Source: Pseudomonadota bacterium (GTDB lineage Bacteria > Pseudomonadota > Alphaproteobacteria > Sphingomonadales > Sphingomonadaceae). Taken from it: DNA of 64,000 nucleotides. Position 1 is the stretch's first letter. Each line of letters opens with the position of its first letter. The position numbers and the translations under genes were made by a program. The notes beneath the pieces were generated by a model, which did not search any database, was not told the DNA's origin, and saw only the letters and a list, made by a program, of their open reading frames with translations. The DNA lies in NCBI GenBank assembly GCA_023436615.1, contig JAEZIO010000037.1, positions 1 to 64,000 on the forward strand. The letters are read 5' to 3'. Below, in pieces: positions 53,676 to 62,716 of the stretch.

Positions 53676-56600
53676 CTAGCTCGCGGTCACCTCCTTCACA
53701 TTGTCGTCGCTGTTGCGGTCGATGTAGAAATTATAGGGATCCACGCCGGCAAAGGCGGGCTTGGCCTTGCTTGCGATCGTGATGCGCTGGGATCCGTCGT
53801 GGAGCCGCTCCCGGCCCAGCACGACGACGTTCTTCGAGGAGAAGGCGCCGAGACCCGGACGGGCCGTGAAGAGGCCGACCTCGATCGGTTCGTCCAGCTT
53901 CGCTTTTTTCTCGTCGCCCTTGCCGTTCGCATAATATTTGTCGGCCACGACGGTCAGCGTCGTCGTCCAGCCGTCACCCGTCCTGCGCGTCGTCGCGTCC
54001 TTCACCTTGAGATCGTAGAGCGTGATCCGCTCGAAGAGGTCCGTGATCAGCTGCTGCTGCTCCGGCGTTTTCGCTTCCTTCCGGAATTCATCGATGAGGT
54101 CCGTCGAGCGAAGGTAGGGCGCGCCCTTGAACCGGAACCTGTTCGCGAAGCGGGCAAGCGCGCGATCGACAGCCGCCTCGCCGAGCCGCTCCTGGAGCAG
54201 GTACATCGCCACGGCACCCTTGCGGTAATGGATATAGGCCTGGTTTTCCACGCGGTTCAGCGGGAGCTCCTCGACGGCCTCGCCTTTCCGCTGGCTCAGA
54301 TAATTGTCCAGCTCGTACTTGAGGAAGCGGCGGATCTGGTCCGCGCCGTAGAGGTGCTTCATCACCATCAGCGCGGAATATTGGGCGAGCGTTTCGCTGG
54401 TCAGCGTCCCGCCCTGCATGTCGGCGCCGATGACCTGGTGCGCCCAGTATTGGTGGGCGATCTCGTGGGCGATCACGTAGGTGGTGAAGTCGATCTTCTC
54501 GGGATCGTTGGTCTTGGCGTTGAACCCGATCGATTCCGAATAGGGCATGGTCCCGGCGAACGCCTGGGCGAAGCTCGAATAGCCCGGAAACTCGATGATC
54601 CGCGCGTAGTCGAACTGGTAGGGCCCGAAATTCGCTCGATAATAATCGAGCGCGGCGCCCATCGCGCGAAGCATCTTGGGCACGTTCCAGTCGTGGCCGC
54701 GGTTGTAGAACACCAAAAGCTTCACGCCATTGTGGTCGCGACTCGCCACTTCATAGTCGGCCGACTGGATCGAGAAGAAGTTAAGGATCGGGGCCGGGCT
54801 GACGAAATGCGCCGTGCGCCGGCCGTTCGCTTTTACGTCTGAAACCCGGCTCCCCGGTGCGATCGGAATCTGATCCGCGTCGGTCGTGACGGTGATGTCC
54901 GACTTGACCCAGTCAGAACCGATATAATTTCGGCCGGTCGCCTTCAGGTCTTCGAGCTTCGCCGGTCGGAGTTCCGGCGGCAGGCCCTGCCGGCGCCGCT
55001 TGGCCCGGTCGCTCAGCAGGTTCTGGCGGTTCATTCCGATTACCGGCGCGAATGCGAAATTGTTCACGAACGTGCCGTTGCTGACGATGTCCGTGGCCGG
55101 CGCGCTAGCCCGGAAGCCGCGCCGCCACAGCCGCGACTGGAAGGTGAGCGTGGTCGTCGCTCCGGGCGCGAGGGGAGTGTCAAAGCGGTATATCCGGTAG
55201 CCGAATTTTTGGTCGTCCGAGACGAGCTTGGCGCCCGCCAGGTCGAGCTTCAGGAACTCGACGTCCTGGCTGCCCTTGCGGACGTGAACGTCGCGGATCG
55301 GCGCATTGGTCGTGTTCTTCAGGTCGTAGCGGCCGTCGACCAGGAGCTTCCGCTCCTTCGGGAACAGCTGGACGTCGAGCTTGACGTCGGTCAGCGTCGG
55401 CCGGGGAAGCGATTCATATTTCAGGTACTTGCGCTCGAGGTCGGCGGAGAACTTTTCCGCATCGTCCGAGGTCACGTAGCGGTTGAGGACCTTGATGTTG
55501 TAATAGGCGTAAGCGCCCGTCGCGATCATTCCCGCAGCGGCGACCGCCACAATCACCATCGGCGTACCGATTGCAGTGCGCCGCATGCGCCGGGCGCGAA
55601 CGCGCAGCCCGAGATCCGTCCCGCGAGGCCAAAGCAGGTGCGCGACGACCGCCAGGATCAGAGCGAACAGGCCCCAGTAGAGTTGCATCCAGGCAGCACC
55701 GGTCCAGAAACCCGCCGTGCCGTTGAAATCGCTGAGTGGCACGCTCGGCGTCGCGCCGTAATTATAGAGCGGGTTCGAATAGCCCATGTTCGACAGGAAA
55801 ATGGTGCCGACGAACCACACGAACATGATTGCCCAGCCGACATATTTGTTGGGGCTGAGCACCTGCGCGAAGACGGACAGCACCGCGATCAGCAGCCCGT
55901 CGATCGCGGCGGGAACGATGAACCAGGCCACATATTCGGCGATGCCCAGGCGGTTCGCGCCTTCGACGAGTTGGTAGAACAGGCCGGTGACGAGCGCGGC
56001 GACGTTCACCAGCAGCAGAACCAGGAAGATCGCGACGATCTTGGGGACGGTCATGATCCAGGCCGGAACCGGGGTCGAATCCAGGATTTCGTTGAGCTTG
56101 CGGTCGCGCTCGCGCCAGACCAGCTCGCCACCGTAGAAGACCGCGATCATGATGATGACGGCGCCGAACCCGCCTCGGATGTTGCTGATCGTCGCCGCCA
56201 AGGTCGGATAGTCGGTGGTCCCGTAAGTGGATTGGCCGAGCCACAGCGACGCCGCCGTGTTGCCGATTCCGAACAGCATCAGCACGATCAGGCCGGGGCT
56301 GGTCAGCACTTGTCGGGCTTCGACGCGCACGCGGGTCGCGAATTGAGTCCAGCGCGAGGGCGTCGAATCGCGAGCAACGATCGCCTCCCCGCCAAGGGAC
56401 GGCGTCACGGAAGCGATCTTCGCCGCCCGGGCCTCGCGCTTCGCCAGCTTGCGCAGCTTGCGCTTCGACGGCGCCCGCTCGCTCATCGAGAAGCGCCATA
56501 GGGTGAAAGCGAGGAACAGGATGCCCAGGACAATGGTGTATGCGCGGTTGAACAGGAGCGTGCCGCCAAGCTCGACCAGGCGGCTGTTCATCTCGCTTTG

Positions 56601-57278
56601 CGTCCAATAGCGAGTCGCCTCGCGCAACGCGCCGTTCCCGAGCGGTTCCCAGAGAGCGAAAATCTCGCGGTACTCGATCTTCTGCCCGACGATGCTGGTC
56701 GTGACGAGATAGCCCATCACCAGCAGCACCGTGCCGATGTAAGCCGCCATCATCGACCGCAGCGTGGTTGCCAGCGCGAACAGCAGCGCGCTGGTCATGA
56801 AGATGTTCGGAATTGCGAAGAGCGCGTAGTTCCACGCGTAATACGAGAGCTTCTGCGGACCCACCGTCTCCGGATCGACCCACGGCATCATCGACCCGAT
56901 CGCCATCCCCAACGGCACGGCCGCATAGCCGATCCAGGCCACCATGAGGCCGCCGAGGAAGCGGCCGAGGACGATCTGGCTTTTGGTCACTGGCGTCGCC
57001 CGGACAATCGGAGCGAAGCCGCTGGTGTCGTCGCGGACGATTGCGTTGGCGACGAACGCGGTGACGATGAACAGATAGAAAAGAGTCAGGATCGCGGTCG
57101 TTATTGCGATCGCGTAGGGCGAGTTCTCGTGCACGGACCCCGGCGTTCCGATGCTGACGTTTTCGCTTGCGGTGATCCCGAAGCCAAGCAGGAAGAAGAT
57201 CGCGATTGCGACCCAGAACACGGGGTTGCGGAGCTGGTAGCGGATTTCGAACCGCGTGATTCCGAACAGCATCTCCAA
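53676..57278 (-). CDS. ABC-2 permease fused to M1 family metallopeptidase
   Basis: A 1200-residue fusion. The first part (to about residue 560) is a duplicated ABC-2-type permease with many TM helices. A linker helix follows, then an M1 aminopeptidase domain (about 620-1200). Zinc-site HEIAHQYW lies near residue 935 and the third ligand Glu in SETLAQY about 20 residues later; GTMPYSESIGF replaces the classic GAMEN region. The ATPase gene upstream is 8 bases away. The substrate is unknown. Such fusions occur in several proteobacteria and Bacteroidetes. Confidence 0.9.
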   Translation of the reverse strand: MEMLFGITRFEIRYQLRNPVFWVAIAIFFLLGFGITASENVSIGTPGSVHENSPYAIAITTAILTLFYLFIVTAFVANAIVRDDTSGFAPIVRATPVTKSQIVLGRFLGGLMVAWIGYAAVPLGMAIGSMMPWVDPETVGPQKLSYYAWNYALFAIPNIFMTSALLFALATTLRSMMAAYIGTVLLVMGYLVTTSIVGQKIEYREIFALWEPLGNGALREATRYWTQSEMNSRLVELGGTLLFNRAYTIVLGILFLAFTLWRFSMSERAPSKRKLRKLAKREARAAKIASVTPSLGGEAIVARDSTPSRWTQFATRVRVEARQVLTSPGLIVLMLFGIGNTAASLWLGQSTYGTTDYPTLAATISNIRGGFGAVIIMIAVFYGGELVWRERDRKLNEILDSTPVPAWIMTVPKIVAIFLVLLLVNVAALVTGLFYQLVEGANRLGIAEYVAWFIVPAAIDGLLIAVLSVFAQVLSPNKYVGWAIMFVWFVGTIFLSNMGYSNPLYNYGATPSVPLSDFNGTAGFWTGAAWMQLYWGLFALILAVVAHLLWPRGTDLGLRVRARRMRRTAIGTPMVIVAVAAAGMIATGAYAYYNIKVLNRYVTSDDAEKFSADLERKYLKYESLPRPTLTDVKLDVQLFPKERKLLVDGRYDLKNTTNAPIRDVHVRKGSQDVEFLKLDLAGAKLVSDDQKFGYRIYRFDTPLAPGATTTLTFQSRLWRRGFRASAPATDIVSNGTFVNNFAFAPVIGMNRQNLLSDRAKRRRQGLPPELRPAKLEDLKATGRNYIGSDWVKSDITVTTDADQIPIAPGSRVSDVKANGRRTAHFVSPAPILNFFSIQSADYEVASRDHNGVKLLVFYNRGHDWNVPKMLRAMGAALDYYRANFGPYQFDYARIIEFPGYSSFAQAFAGTMPYSESIGFNAKTNDPEKIDFTTYVIAHEIAHQYWAHQVIGADMQGGTLTSETLAQYSALMVMKHLYGADQIRRFLKYELDNYLSQRKGEAVEELPLNRVENQAYIHYRKGAVAMYLLQERLGEAAVDRALARFANRFRFKGAPYLRSTDLIDEFRKEAKTPEQQQLITDLFERITLYDLKVKDATTRRTGDGWTTTLTVVADKYYANGKGDEKKAKLDEPIEVGLFTARPGLGAFSSKNVVVLGRERLHDGSQRITIASKAKPAFAGVDPYNFYIDRNSDDNVKEVTAS

Positions 57279-57286
57279 GCCTCCGC

Positions 57287-58162
57287 TCAGGCCGCGCGGC
57301 GCAGGGTCGCGAGCGTCGAGAAGTACACATCCTCGAGACCGCCTTCGACCGGCTCGAAGCCTTTCGGCTGGGTGTCGGAAAGCACGTGGATGATCGTCTT
57401 GCCCGCGAACAGGCGGGTCGAGATCACCTCATGGCTCTGCTGGTATTGCTCGAGCTCGCTGTGATCGATGGTTTTCTTCCAGATGCGGCCGCGGCTCGAT
57501 GCGATGAGCTCCGACGGGCTTCCCTCCAGCTGCACGCGGCCGTTGGCGAGCACCGCCATGCGCGGGCACAAATCGGCGACGTCGTCGACGATGTGCGTCG
57601 AAAGGATCACGACGACGTTGTCGCCGATGGCTGCGAGCAGGTTGAGGAAGCGGTTGCGCTCTTCCGGGTCGAGGCCGGCGGTCGGCTCGTCGACGATGAT
57701 CAGCTCCGGATTGCCGATCAGCGCCTGCGCAATTCCGAACCGCTGCCGCATGCCGCCGGAGAAGCCGGCGATGGACTTGTCGCGCACTGCCCACAGGTTC
57801 GTCTGGTTTAAAAGCGTCTCGACGACGGACTTGCGCTCGCCGCGACCGGTGATGCCCTTCAGCACCGCGACCTGATCGAGCATCGCGTAGGCGGAAACCC
57901 GCGGGTAAACGCCGAAGTCCTGCGGCAGATAGCCGAGGCGGCGGCGAAGCTTGTCGGGCTCCGCAAGGACGTCGATGTCGCCGAAGCGGATCGAGCCCTG
58001 CGTTGGCTCCTGGAGCGTTGCAACCGTGCGCATCAGCGTCGACTTGCCGGCGCCGTTCGGGCCCAAAAGGCCGAACATCCCGCGCGGGATCGACAGGTTC
58101 ACGTCGTCGAGCGCGACGGTACCGTTCGCATAGGTGTGCGAAAGCTTCTCAATCTCGAGCAT
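57287..58162 (-). CDS. ABC transporter ATP-binding protein
   Basis: A 291-residue ATPase that powers the adjacent permease-peptidase. Walker A GPNGAGKST, signature FSGGMRQR, Walker B LIIVDEPTAGLD and H-loop STHIVDD are all intact. The C-terminal about 60 residues form an extra domain. It is eight bases from the fusion gene, so they form an operon. Confidence 0.94.
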   Translation of the reverse strand: MLEIEKLSHTYANGTVALDDVNLSIPRGMFGLLGPNGAGKSTLMRTVATLQEPTQGSIRFGDIDVLAEPDKLRRRLGYLPQDFGVYPRVSAYAMLDQVAVLKGITGRGERKSVVETLLNQTNLWAVRDKSIAGFSGGMRQRFGIAQALIGNPELIIVDEPTAGLDPEERNRFLNLLAAIGDNVVVILSTHIVDDVADLCPRMAVLANGRVQLEGSPSELIASSRGRIWKKTIDHSELEQYQQSHEVISTRLFAGKTIIHVLSDTQPKGFEPVEGGLEDVYFSTLATLRRAA

Positions 58163-58269
58163 TGTTCCCCCCGGAAGCGCTATTTGCCCGGCCTAACCCG
58201 CTGATCTTTCCTCAGCAACCGCACCAGCGGCTATTTCGACAAACGGCAGGCGGGGCTTGAGGAACGGCG

Positions 58270-59136
58270 CTATTTTGGCCGGTAGGTCTGGTCCGCGGAG
58301 GGGAAGCTTCGCGAGCGAACTTCGGCTGCATAGGTCTCCGCCGCCTGGCCGATTTCGGTCGCAAGGTCGTGGTAGCGCTTCACGAAGCGCGGAGTGCGCT
58401 CGAACAGCCCGAGCATGTCTTCGGTGACGAGAACCTGCCCGTCGCATTCGGCCGACGCGCCGATCCCGATCACCGGGATCGCGACCTCTTTCGCTACGCG
58501 CGTCGCAATCGTCTCCATCACGCCTTCGACCACCAAACAAAAGGCGCCGGCGTCCGCGACCGCGCGGGCGTCAGCGAGGATCTTTTCCGCTTCGGCGCCT
58601 TCCTTGCCGCGCACGCCATAGCCGCCGAGCACGTTCACCGCCTGCGGCGTCAGGCCGACATGCCCAATCACTGGAATGCCGCGGTGCGACAGGAAGTCGA
58701 TGGTGGGCGCGATCGCTTCGCCCCCTTCCATTTTCACGGCCGCGCAGCCGGTTTCCTTCATCACTCGCGATGCGCTTTCGAACGCCAGCTCGGGCGAGGC
58801 TTCGTAGCTTCCGAACGGCATGTCGACGCCTACCAAAGCATGCCAGCTTCCACGCACCACCGCGGCGCCGTGCGCGCACATCATCTCAAGCGTCACGGGG
58901 ATCGTCGACGGCAGGCCGTAGATGACCTGCCCCAGGCTGTCTCCGACCAGCAGCATGTCGCAATGCGGGTCGAGCAGTTGCGCCATTCGCATCGTGTAGG
59001 CCGTAAGCATCACGATCGGCTGTTCAGTCCGCCCTTCGTTCTTGCGGGCGCGGATCGAGGGAACGGTGGTGCGTTTGCCCGGGACCGGCGACGGCGTTGC
59101 GCGGCTCGTGCCGGTGTCGATAGTGACCTTTGACAT
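58270..59136 (-). CDS. panB: 3-methyl-2-oxobutanoate hydroxymethyltransferase
   Basis: A 288-residue PanB, the first step of pantothenate (coenzyme A) synthesis: transfer of a hydroxymethyl group to alpha-ketoisovalerate. Conserved stretches: VMLTAYTMRMAQLLD, LLVGDSLGQVIYG, GHVGLTPQ and IGIGASAECDGQVLV. A 30-residue basic N-terminal extension precedes the barrel. Other pan genes are not nearby. The 107 bases to the ABC gene hold nothing recognised. Confidence 0.96.
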   Translation of the reverse strand: MSKVTIDTGTSRATPSPVPGKRTTVPSIRARKNEGRTEQPIVMLTAYTMRMAQLLDPHCDMLLVGDSLGQVIYGLPSTIPVTLEMMCAHGAAVVRGSWHALVGVDMPFGSYEASPELAFESASRVMKETGCAAVKMEGGEAIAPTIDFLSHRGIPVIGHVGLTPQAVNVLGGYGVRGKEGAEAEKILADARAVADAGAFCLVVEGVMETIATRVAKEVAIPVIGIGASAECDGQVLVTEDMLGLFERTPRFVKRYHDLATEIGQAAETYAAEVRSRSFPSADQTYRPK

Positions 59137-59463
59137 GGCCGCCTTCTAGCGACCCGTCCCATTGCCCGCCAGCTAGTCGCCGTTTCGCTGGCGCAACGGC
59201 TGGAACTTCACAATTATATTATGCGTCGGAGCGGCAAGTGCGGCGACAATTGCGCGCCGTGGATGATGGAGTAGTTGCGATGCTCGACCGTCACCTCGTG
59301 ACGGATCTCGGGCTGGCGGTCCTGATTGCACTTCCGGCCGCTTTGCCCGCGACCACCAATCCAAGCCCCAGAGGCGCGCAGGCGGCGCTCGTCGACACAC
59401 CGGAAACGGCGCAAACGCTGCTGGCGCAAGCTCAACAGGACAAGCGCTCACTCGATTCCTGAG
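59137..59463 (+). other. 327-base gap with one doubtful small ORF
   Basis: No confident gene. A + strand frame at 59281-59462 would encode 60 residues (MLDRHLVTDLGLAVLIALPA...) with a weakly hydrophobic segment and an Ala/Gln-rich end. It is preceded by GGAAC (59202-59206), 17 bases, CGTC (59224-59227), one base short of an EcfG-type promoter. No family is recognised, and the codon pattern could be chance. It is left as a candidate only. Confidence 0.25.
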
Positions 59464-59898
59464 CTAGCGCAGCCATCCGCGCTGGACCGAATGCCGGGCG
59501 AACCAGAAGATCGTCCAGGTAATCGCAAGCACGACGATCGCCACCGCCACGTCGTTGGTCGTGATGTTGTCGCGAATGCCTGGAACCAGCGCATATGGCG
59601 CGAACGTCACGATGGCCGCGGCCAGCGACACGAGCAGCAAGGGCTGGGCCAGCTTTCGGCGCAGAACCAGCATCACCGCGCCCGCCAACCCGACCCATAC
59701 GGCGATGGCGTAAGCCGCCACCATCCACACCGGTCGCGCTTCGACGACGACCCGCTGGTCGAGCGGAAGCGACTGCGGGTCAGTCATCACATCGACCAGG
59801 TAGCCGCCGCAGGCCACGACCATGAACAGCAATGAGGCGAGGGCAGCCGCCCAGTACCAGCGCGCCAGAGGCCGCCGCGAATAAAGCTGATCGTTCAT
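59464..59898 (-). CDS. small four-span membrane protein
   Basis: A 144-residue inner-membrane protein with four TM helices (about 14-35, 57-78, 86-106 and 115-135). No motif or family was recognised; the only charged clusters are in loops. Start ATG at 59898 has GGAGG 7 bases upstream, so translation looks genuine. It lies 58 bases downstream of the DmeF-type exporter on the same strand, and the two may be co-transcribed. A role in metal handling is possible but only from position. Confidence 0.65.
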   Translation of the reverse strand: MNDQLYSRRPLARWYWAAALASLLFMVVACGGYLVDVMTDPQSLPLDQRVVVEARPVWMVAAYAIAVWVGLAGAVMLVLRRKLAQPLLLVSLAAAIVTFAPYALVPGIRDNITTNDVAVAIVVLAITWTIFWFARHSVQRGWLR

Positions 59899-59956
59899 TG
59901 CCCGCCCTCCACGTGCCGGAGCGTGCGCGAGGCGAGAGCGCGATGCAAGCAGCGGG

Positions 59957-60904
59957 TCAGCAATCTCCGTCGCGGCACTCGACGGTGACGTGCGCGAACG
60001 CGCCGAGCTGCAGCAGGCGCGCCCTGAGCTCCCCGACCGAAGCAGTGCCGGTCGCCGACACGATTGCCGCGTTCGCTCCTGGACCGATCCGCCAGACGTG
60101 CAGATCGGTGACGATTGCATTGCCGTCGCGCTCCACGGCCTGCTTGATCTGGTCGAGCAAGTGCCTGTCCGCGGTGTCGAGCAGCACTGCCGCCGTCTGC
60201 CGCACCAGGCTCCAAGACCAACGGGCGATGACGAGCGCTCCCACGATGCCCATCGCCGGGTCCAGCCACACCCAGCCCAAATAACGGCCGGCGACGAGGG
60301 CGATGATCGCGAGGACCGACGTCAGCGCGTCCGCGACGACGTGCATGTAGGCCGCGCGAAGATTGTGGTCGTCGTGATGGTCATGGTGATGGTCGTGGCG
60401 ATGCGGACGCTCGTGTTGATGGTGCTCGTGCCGGTGGTGCGCCGGTCCATGCGAAAGCATCGCGGCGCTGACCAGGTTCACGACAAGTCCGAGCACCGCC
60501 ACCACGATCGCATCGCCGAAGTCGACCGGCACCGGATTCAGCAGGCGGGTGACGGACTCGAACGCGATCCCCACCGCGAAGACTCCCAGGATGAGCGCGG
60601 ACGCGAAGCCGGCGAGGTCGCCCACCTTGCCCGTTCCGAACGTGAAGCGGGGATTGGCGACATGGCGCTTGGCAAAGCGATAGGCTGCCGCCGCAACCGC
60701 CAGCGCGCCCGCGTGCGTTGCCATGTGGAAGCCGTCCGCAAGCAGCGCCATCGATCCGGTGAGAAACCCGGCCGCGATTTCGCCAACCATCATGGCGGCG
60801 GTCAGCGCAACGACCCACAAAGTCCGGCGGGCGTTGCGATCGTGCGACGCGCCGAGGAAGTCGTGGTCGTGCGCCAGCTCTTCGAGTTCGTAACGAGTCG
60901 CCAA
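59957..60904 (-). CDS. dmeF: CDF family divalent metal exporter, DmeF-type
   Basis: A 315-residue cation diffusion facilitator with six TM helices. TM2 and TM5 carry the metal-site Asp/His (LLADGFHMATHAGALAV and VVADALTSVLAI). A long His-rich cytoplasmic loop lies around residues 150-180 (over 15 His). A C-terminal metallochaperone-like domain follows. The HMATHAGAL pattern and NPRFTFGTGKVGDLAGFASA are typical of DmeF, which exports Co(II)/Ni(II). Metal specificity is inferred. It is 14 bases downstream of mntP. Confidence 0.87.
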   Translation of the reverse strand: MATRYELEELAHDHDFLGASHDRNARRTLWVVALTAAMMVGEIAAGFLTGSMALLADGFHMATHAGALAVAAAAYRFAKRHVANPRFTFGTGKVGDLAGFASALILGVFAVGIAFESVTRLLNPVPVDFGDAIVVAVLGLVVNLVSAAMLSHGPAHHRHEHHQHERPHRHDHHHDHHDDHNLRAAYMHVVADALTSVLAIIALVAGRYLGWVWLDPAMGIVGALVIARWSWSLVRQTAAVLLDTADRHLLDQIKQAVERDGNAIVTDLHVWRIGPGANAAIVSATGTASVGELRARLLQLGAFAHVTVECRDGDC

Positions 60905-60918
60905 TTCAGCTCCCTTCG

Positions 60919-61491
60919 TCAGCCGACATAGCCGGTATGCTCGAGCAATATCGCCAGTCCGATCCCGATCAGGCCGACACCGCCGAGCAGCTCGACCGCG
61001 GGGCCGAAACGGGCACCGGCAGCCCGTCCGATCAACAGTCCGGCCGTGGCCAGCGTGAACGTCGTCGCGCCGATCGCCAGCGCGACCGCGACTATATTGG
61101 CATCGACAAGGGCGAGCGTCACCCCGACGGCCGCTGCGTCGATGCTCGTGGCAAGGGCGGTGAGCGCCAGCCCCACCATGCCCGATCTTTTGGTCGGCGG
61201 CCGCTCGTCTCTCGATCGCATCGCCGCCGCCGCCTCAATGGCCATCTTCCCGCCGACGCCGCCGAGAAGGGCGAAGGCGACCCAATGGTCGATGGCCGCG
61301 ATATAGGCGCTCGCCGCGAGGCCGAGAGTCCAGCCGATGAGCGGAGTCAGGGCTTCGATTGCGCCGAACACCAGGCCGCTCTTGACCGCCGTCGCGAAGC
61401 TCGGGCGGAGGGAGGCTCCACGCGCCATCGCCGCGGCGCACGCGTCGGCCGACATGCTGAAGGCGAGGACTGCGACGGAAGCAGGGGTCAC
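60919..61491 (-). CDS. mntP: manganese exporter MntP
   Basis: A 190-residue, six-span MntP (YebN) family pump with two inverted halves. The conserved Asp-containing motifs are AFSMSADACAAAMARG at the N-terminus and TALATSIDAAAVGV in the second half. The start is GTG at 61491 with GGAG 7 bases upstream. A longer frame to 61521 does not match the family's start. A manganese riboswitch lies upstream, so expression should rise with Mn2+. It is followed closely by the DmeF-type gene. Confidence 0.95.
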   Translation of the reverse strand: MTPASVAVLAFSMSADACAAAMARGASLRPSFATAVKSGLVFGAIEALTPLIGWTLGLAASAYIAAIDHWVAFALLGGVGGKMAIEAAAAMRSRDERPPTKRSGMVGLALTALATSIDAAAVGVTLALVDANIVAVALAIGATTFTLATAGLLIGRAAGARFGPAVELLGGVGLIGIGLAILLEHTGYVG

Positions 61492-61549
61492 GAACCAACT
61501 CCGCCGGACGCAAGACAGCACGGTCCAGGCCGCCCGGCTGGGCTCCGGA

Positions 61550-61655
61550 TCGCGCTGGTCTCGCTAAGCGGACTGTCCACCGACTGCGCCATGCGCCGAA
61601 GCGCAAGTATGTTGACGCGGTCCCGGCTGCGGCCGGAAGCTACTCCCCAACTGGG
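61550..61655 (-). promoter_or_regulatory. yybP-ykoY manganese riboswitch of mntP
   Basis: Read leftward: GGGGAGTAGC (61648-61639), a hairpin (61638-61621), GTCAACATACT (61616-61606) and, after a variable arm, GAGACC (61562-61557). These are the defining conserved elements of the yybP-ykoY aptamer, which binds Mn2+. It ends about 60 bases before the mntP start, leaving room for an expression platform near the ribosome site. Limits are approximate. Confidence 0.9.
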
Positions 61656-61703
61656 GCGGCTAAATATTGGCTATGCAGCCCGGGTCAACCCGGGCGCGGG
61701 GGG

Positions 61704-62282
61704 TCAGCCCTCGACGATCACCTTCGTGCCGATCTTGGTCAGGCCGTAAAGCTGCTCGGCAAACTTCAGCGGCAGCCGGACGCACCCGTGACTGGCCGGG
61801 TAACCGGGGTTCTTGCCGCCATGGAATGCAATTCCCTTCGGATCGTACATCTGCATGTAGGGCATGGGCGCGTTGTCGTACTTCCGGCTGAACCCTTTGA
61901 CTTTCTTGAGCCGCACCTCCCACAGGCCGAGCGGCGTTTCCTTGCCCTTCTTGCCGCTTGAAATCGTCGAAACGCCAATGAGCATCTCGCCACGATAGAC
62001 GTAGAAGAGCTGCGTCAGCAGGTCGACGACGACCTTGGTCTCCCCCTCCTTCGGAATGGCGGCAACCCATTTGTAATCGCCCGGCTTCAGGGCGAGCGGG
62101 CCGAACAGCGCGACAGCATCCTTGTGCGCTTGAGGCGCGTTGCCGTGGGTCCACTTGTACGGAAGCTCCTGCGCGACCGGGCGCGGAGGCGCCACGTGCG
62201 CGACCTGCTTCGGCGCGGTGGAGCAGCTTGCGAGCAACGCGGACGCGATTGCCGCGACCGCCCATTTTCCAAAAGTCTTCAT
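61704..62282 (-). CDS. L,D-transpeptidase (YkuD) lipoprotein
   Basis: A 192-residue exported protein. The lipobox LLASC puts a lipidated Cys at about residue 20. A YkuD domain follows (about 80-192) with the active site SHGCVRLP (Cys about 167) and upstream HGGKNPGYPAS. It may form 3-3 peptidoglycan cross-links or attach proteins to the wall. Its start ATG is at 62282. It is divergent from the glutaredoxin gene; a 12-base palindrome lies between. Confidence 0.92.
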   Translation of the reverse strand: MKTFGKWAVAAIASALLASCSTAPKQVAHVAPPRPVAQELPYKWTHGNAPQAHKDAVALFGPLALKPGDYKWVAAIPKEGETKVVVDLLTQLFYVYRGEMLIGVSTISSGKKGKETPLGLWEVRLKKVKGFSRKYDNAPMPYMQMYDPKGIAFHGGKNPGYPASHGCVRLPLKFAEQLYGLTKIGTKVIVEG

Positions 62283-62341
62283 GGATCAGTGAAACAGCCG
62301 AAGCGGCCCGCCTCGTCAATCCAACGGTAAACGCGAATTTA

Positions 62342-62353
62342 GCGGTTAACCGC
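62342..62353. promoter_or_regulatory. 12-base palindrome with TTAACC in the divergent promoter region
   Basis: GCGGTTAACCGC is perfectly self-complementary and contains a CtrA-type TTAACC half-site in both directions. It lies between the L,D-transpeptidase and glutaredoxin starts. The regulator is unknown. Confidence 0.35.
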
Positions 62354-62423
62354 GAAAAATGACGAGCTGCGGAACTTGCGAGCCTCTGTCGCGCTCCGCT
62401 TTGGCCAGCAAGGAGCTTCGCCA

Positions 62424-62687
62424 GTGCCCCAGTCCGTCGTCCTCTATCGAATGGTTCTCCCCGAGCACACCTGCCCGTTCGGCGTCCGCGCCACCGAGCT
62501 TCTCGAAAGCGCCGGCATAGACTTCGAAGACCGCGTCCTCAGCTCACGTGAGGAAGTCGATGCGTTCCAGCAGGAGCATGGCGTGACCACGACCCCGCAG
62601 TGCTTCGTCGACGGCGAACGGATCGGCGGCAGCGAGGAGGTCGAGCGCTGGATCGCGAGCCGCGCCTCCGTCAGCCCGGTGCGCTGA
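62424..62687 (+). CDS. glutaredoxin family protein with CPFG site
   Basis: An 87-residue thioredoxin-fold protein. The redox site is CPFG (HTCPFGVRA), a monothiol-like motif instead of CPYC. The cis-proline is in TTTPQCFVDG, and the glutathione-binding RIGGSEEV follows. The start is GTG at 62424 with AAGGAG 8 bases upstream. The second Cys in PQCF is outside the redox motif. Thiol transfer or Fe-S handling is likely. Followed by structured DNA and convergent guaA. Confidence 0.8.
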   Translation: MPQSVVLYRMVLPEHTCPFGVRATELLESAGIDFEDRVLSSREEVDAFQQEHGVTTTPQCFVDGERIGGSEEVERWIASRASVSPVR

Positions 62688-62716
62688 AGCTGCTTCAGTG
62701 AGCGACGGAGCGGTGA

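Noticed and set aside
53645..53679. CTAGCGGC...GCCGCTAG inverted repeat after the permease-peptidase gene
   Set aside because: Perfect 8-base arms but a 19-base loop and no T-run; too weak to call a terminator.
56626..56649. GGAAC-N15-CGTT on the minus strand
   Set aside because: Spacer is 15, outside the 16-17 usual for EcfG, and it lies inside the permease coding sequence with no gene start nearby.
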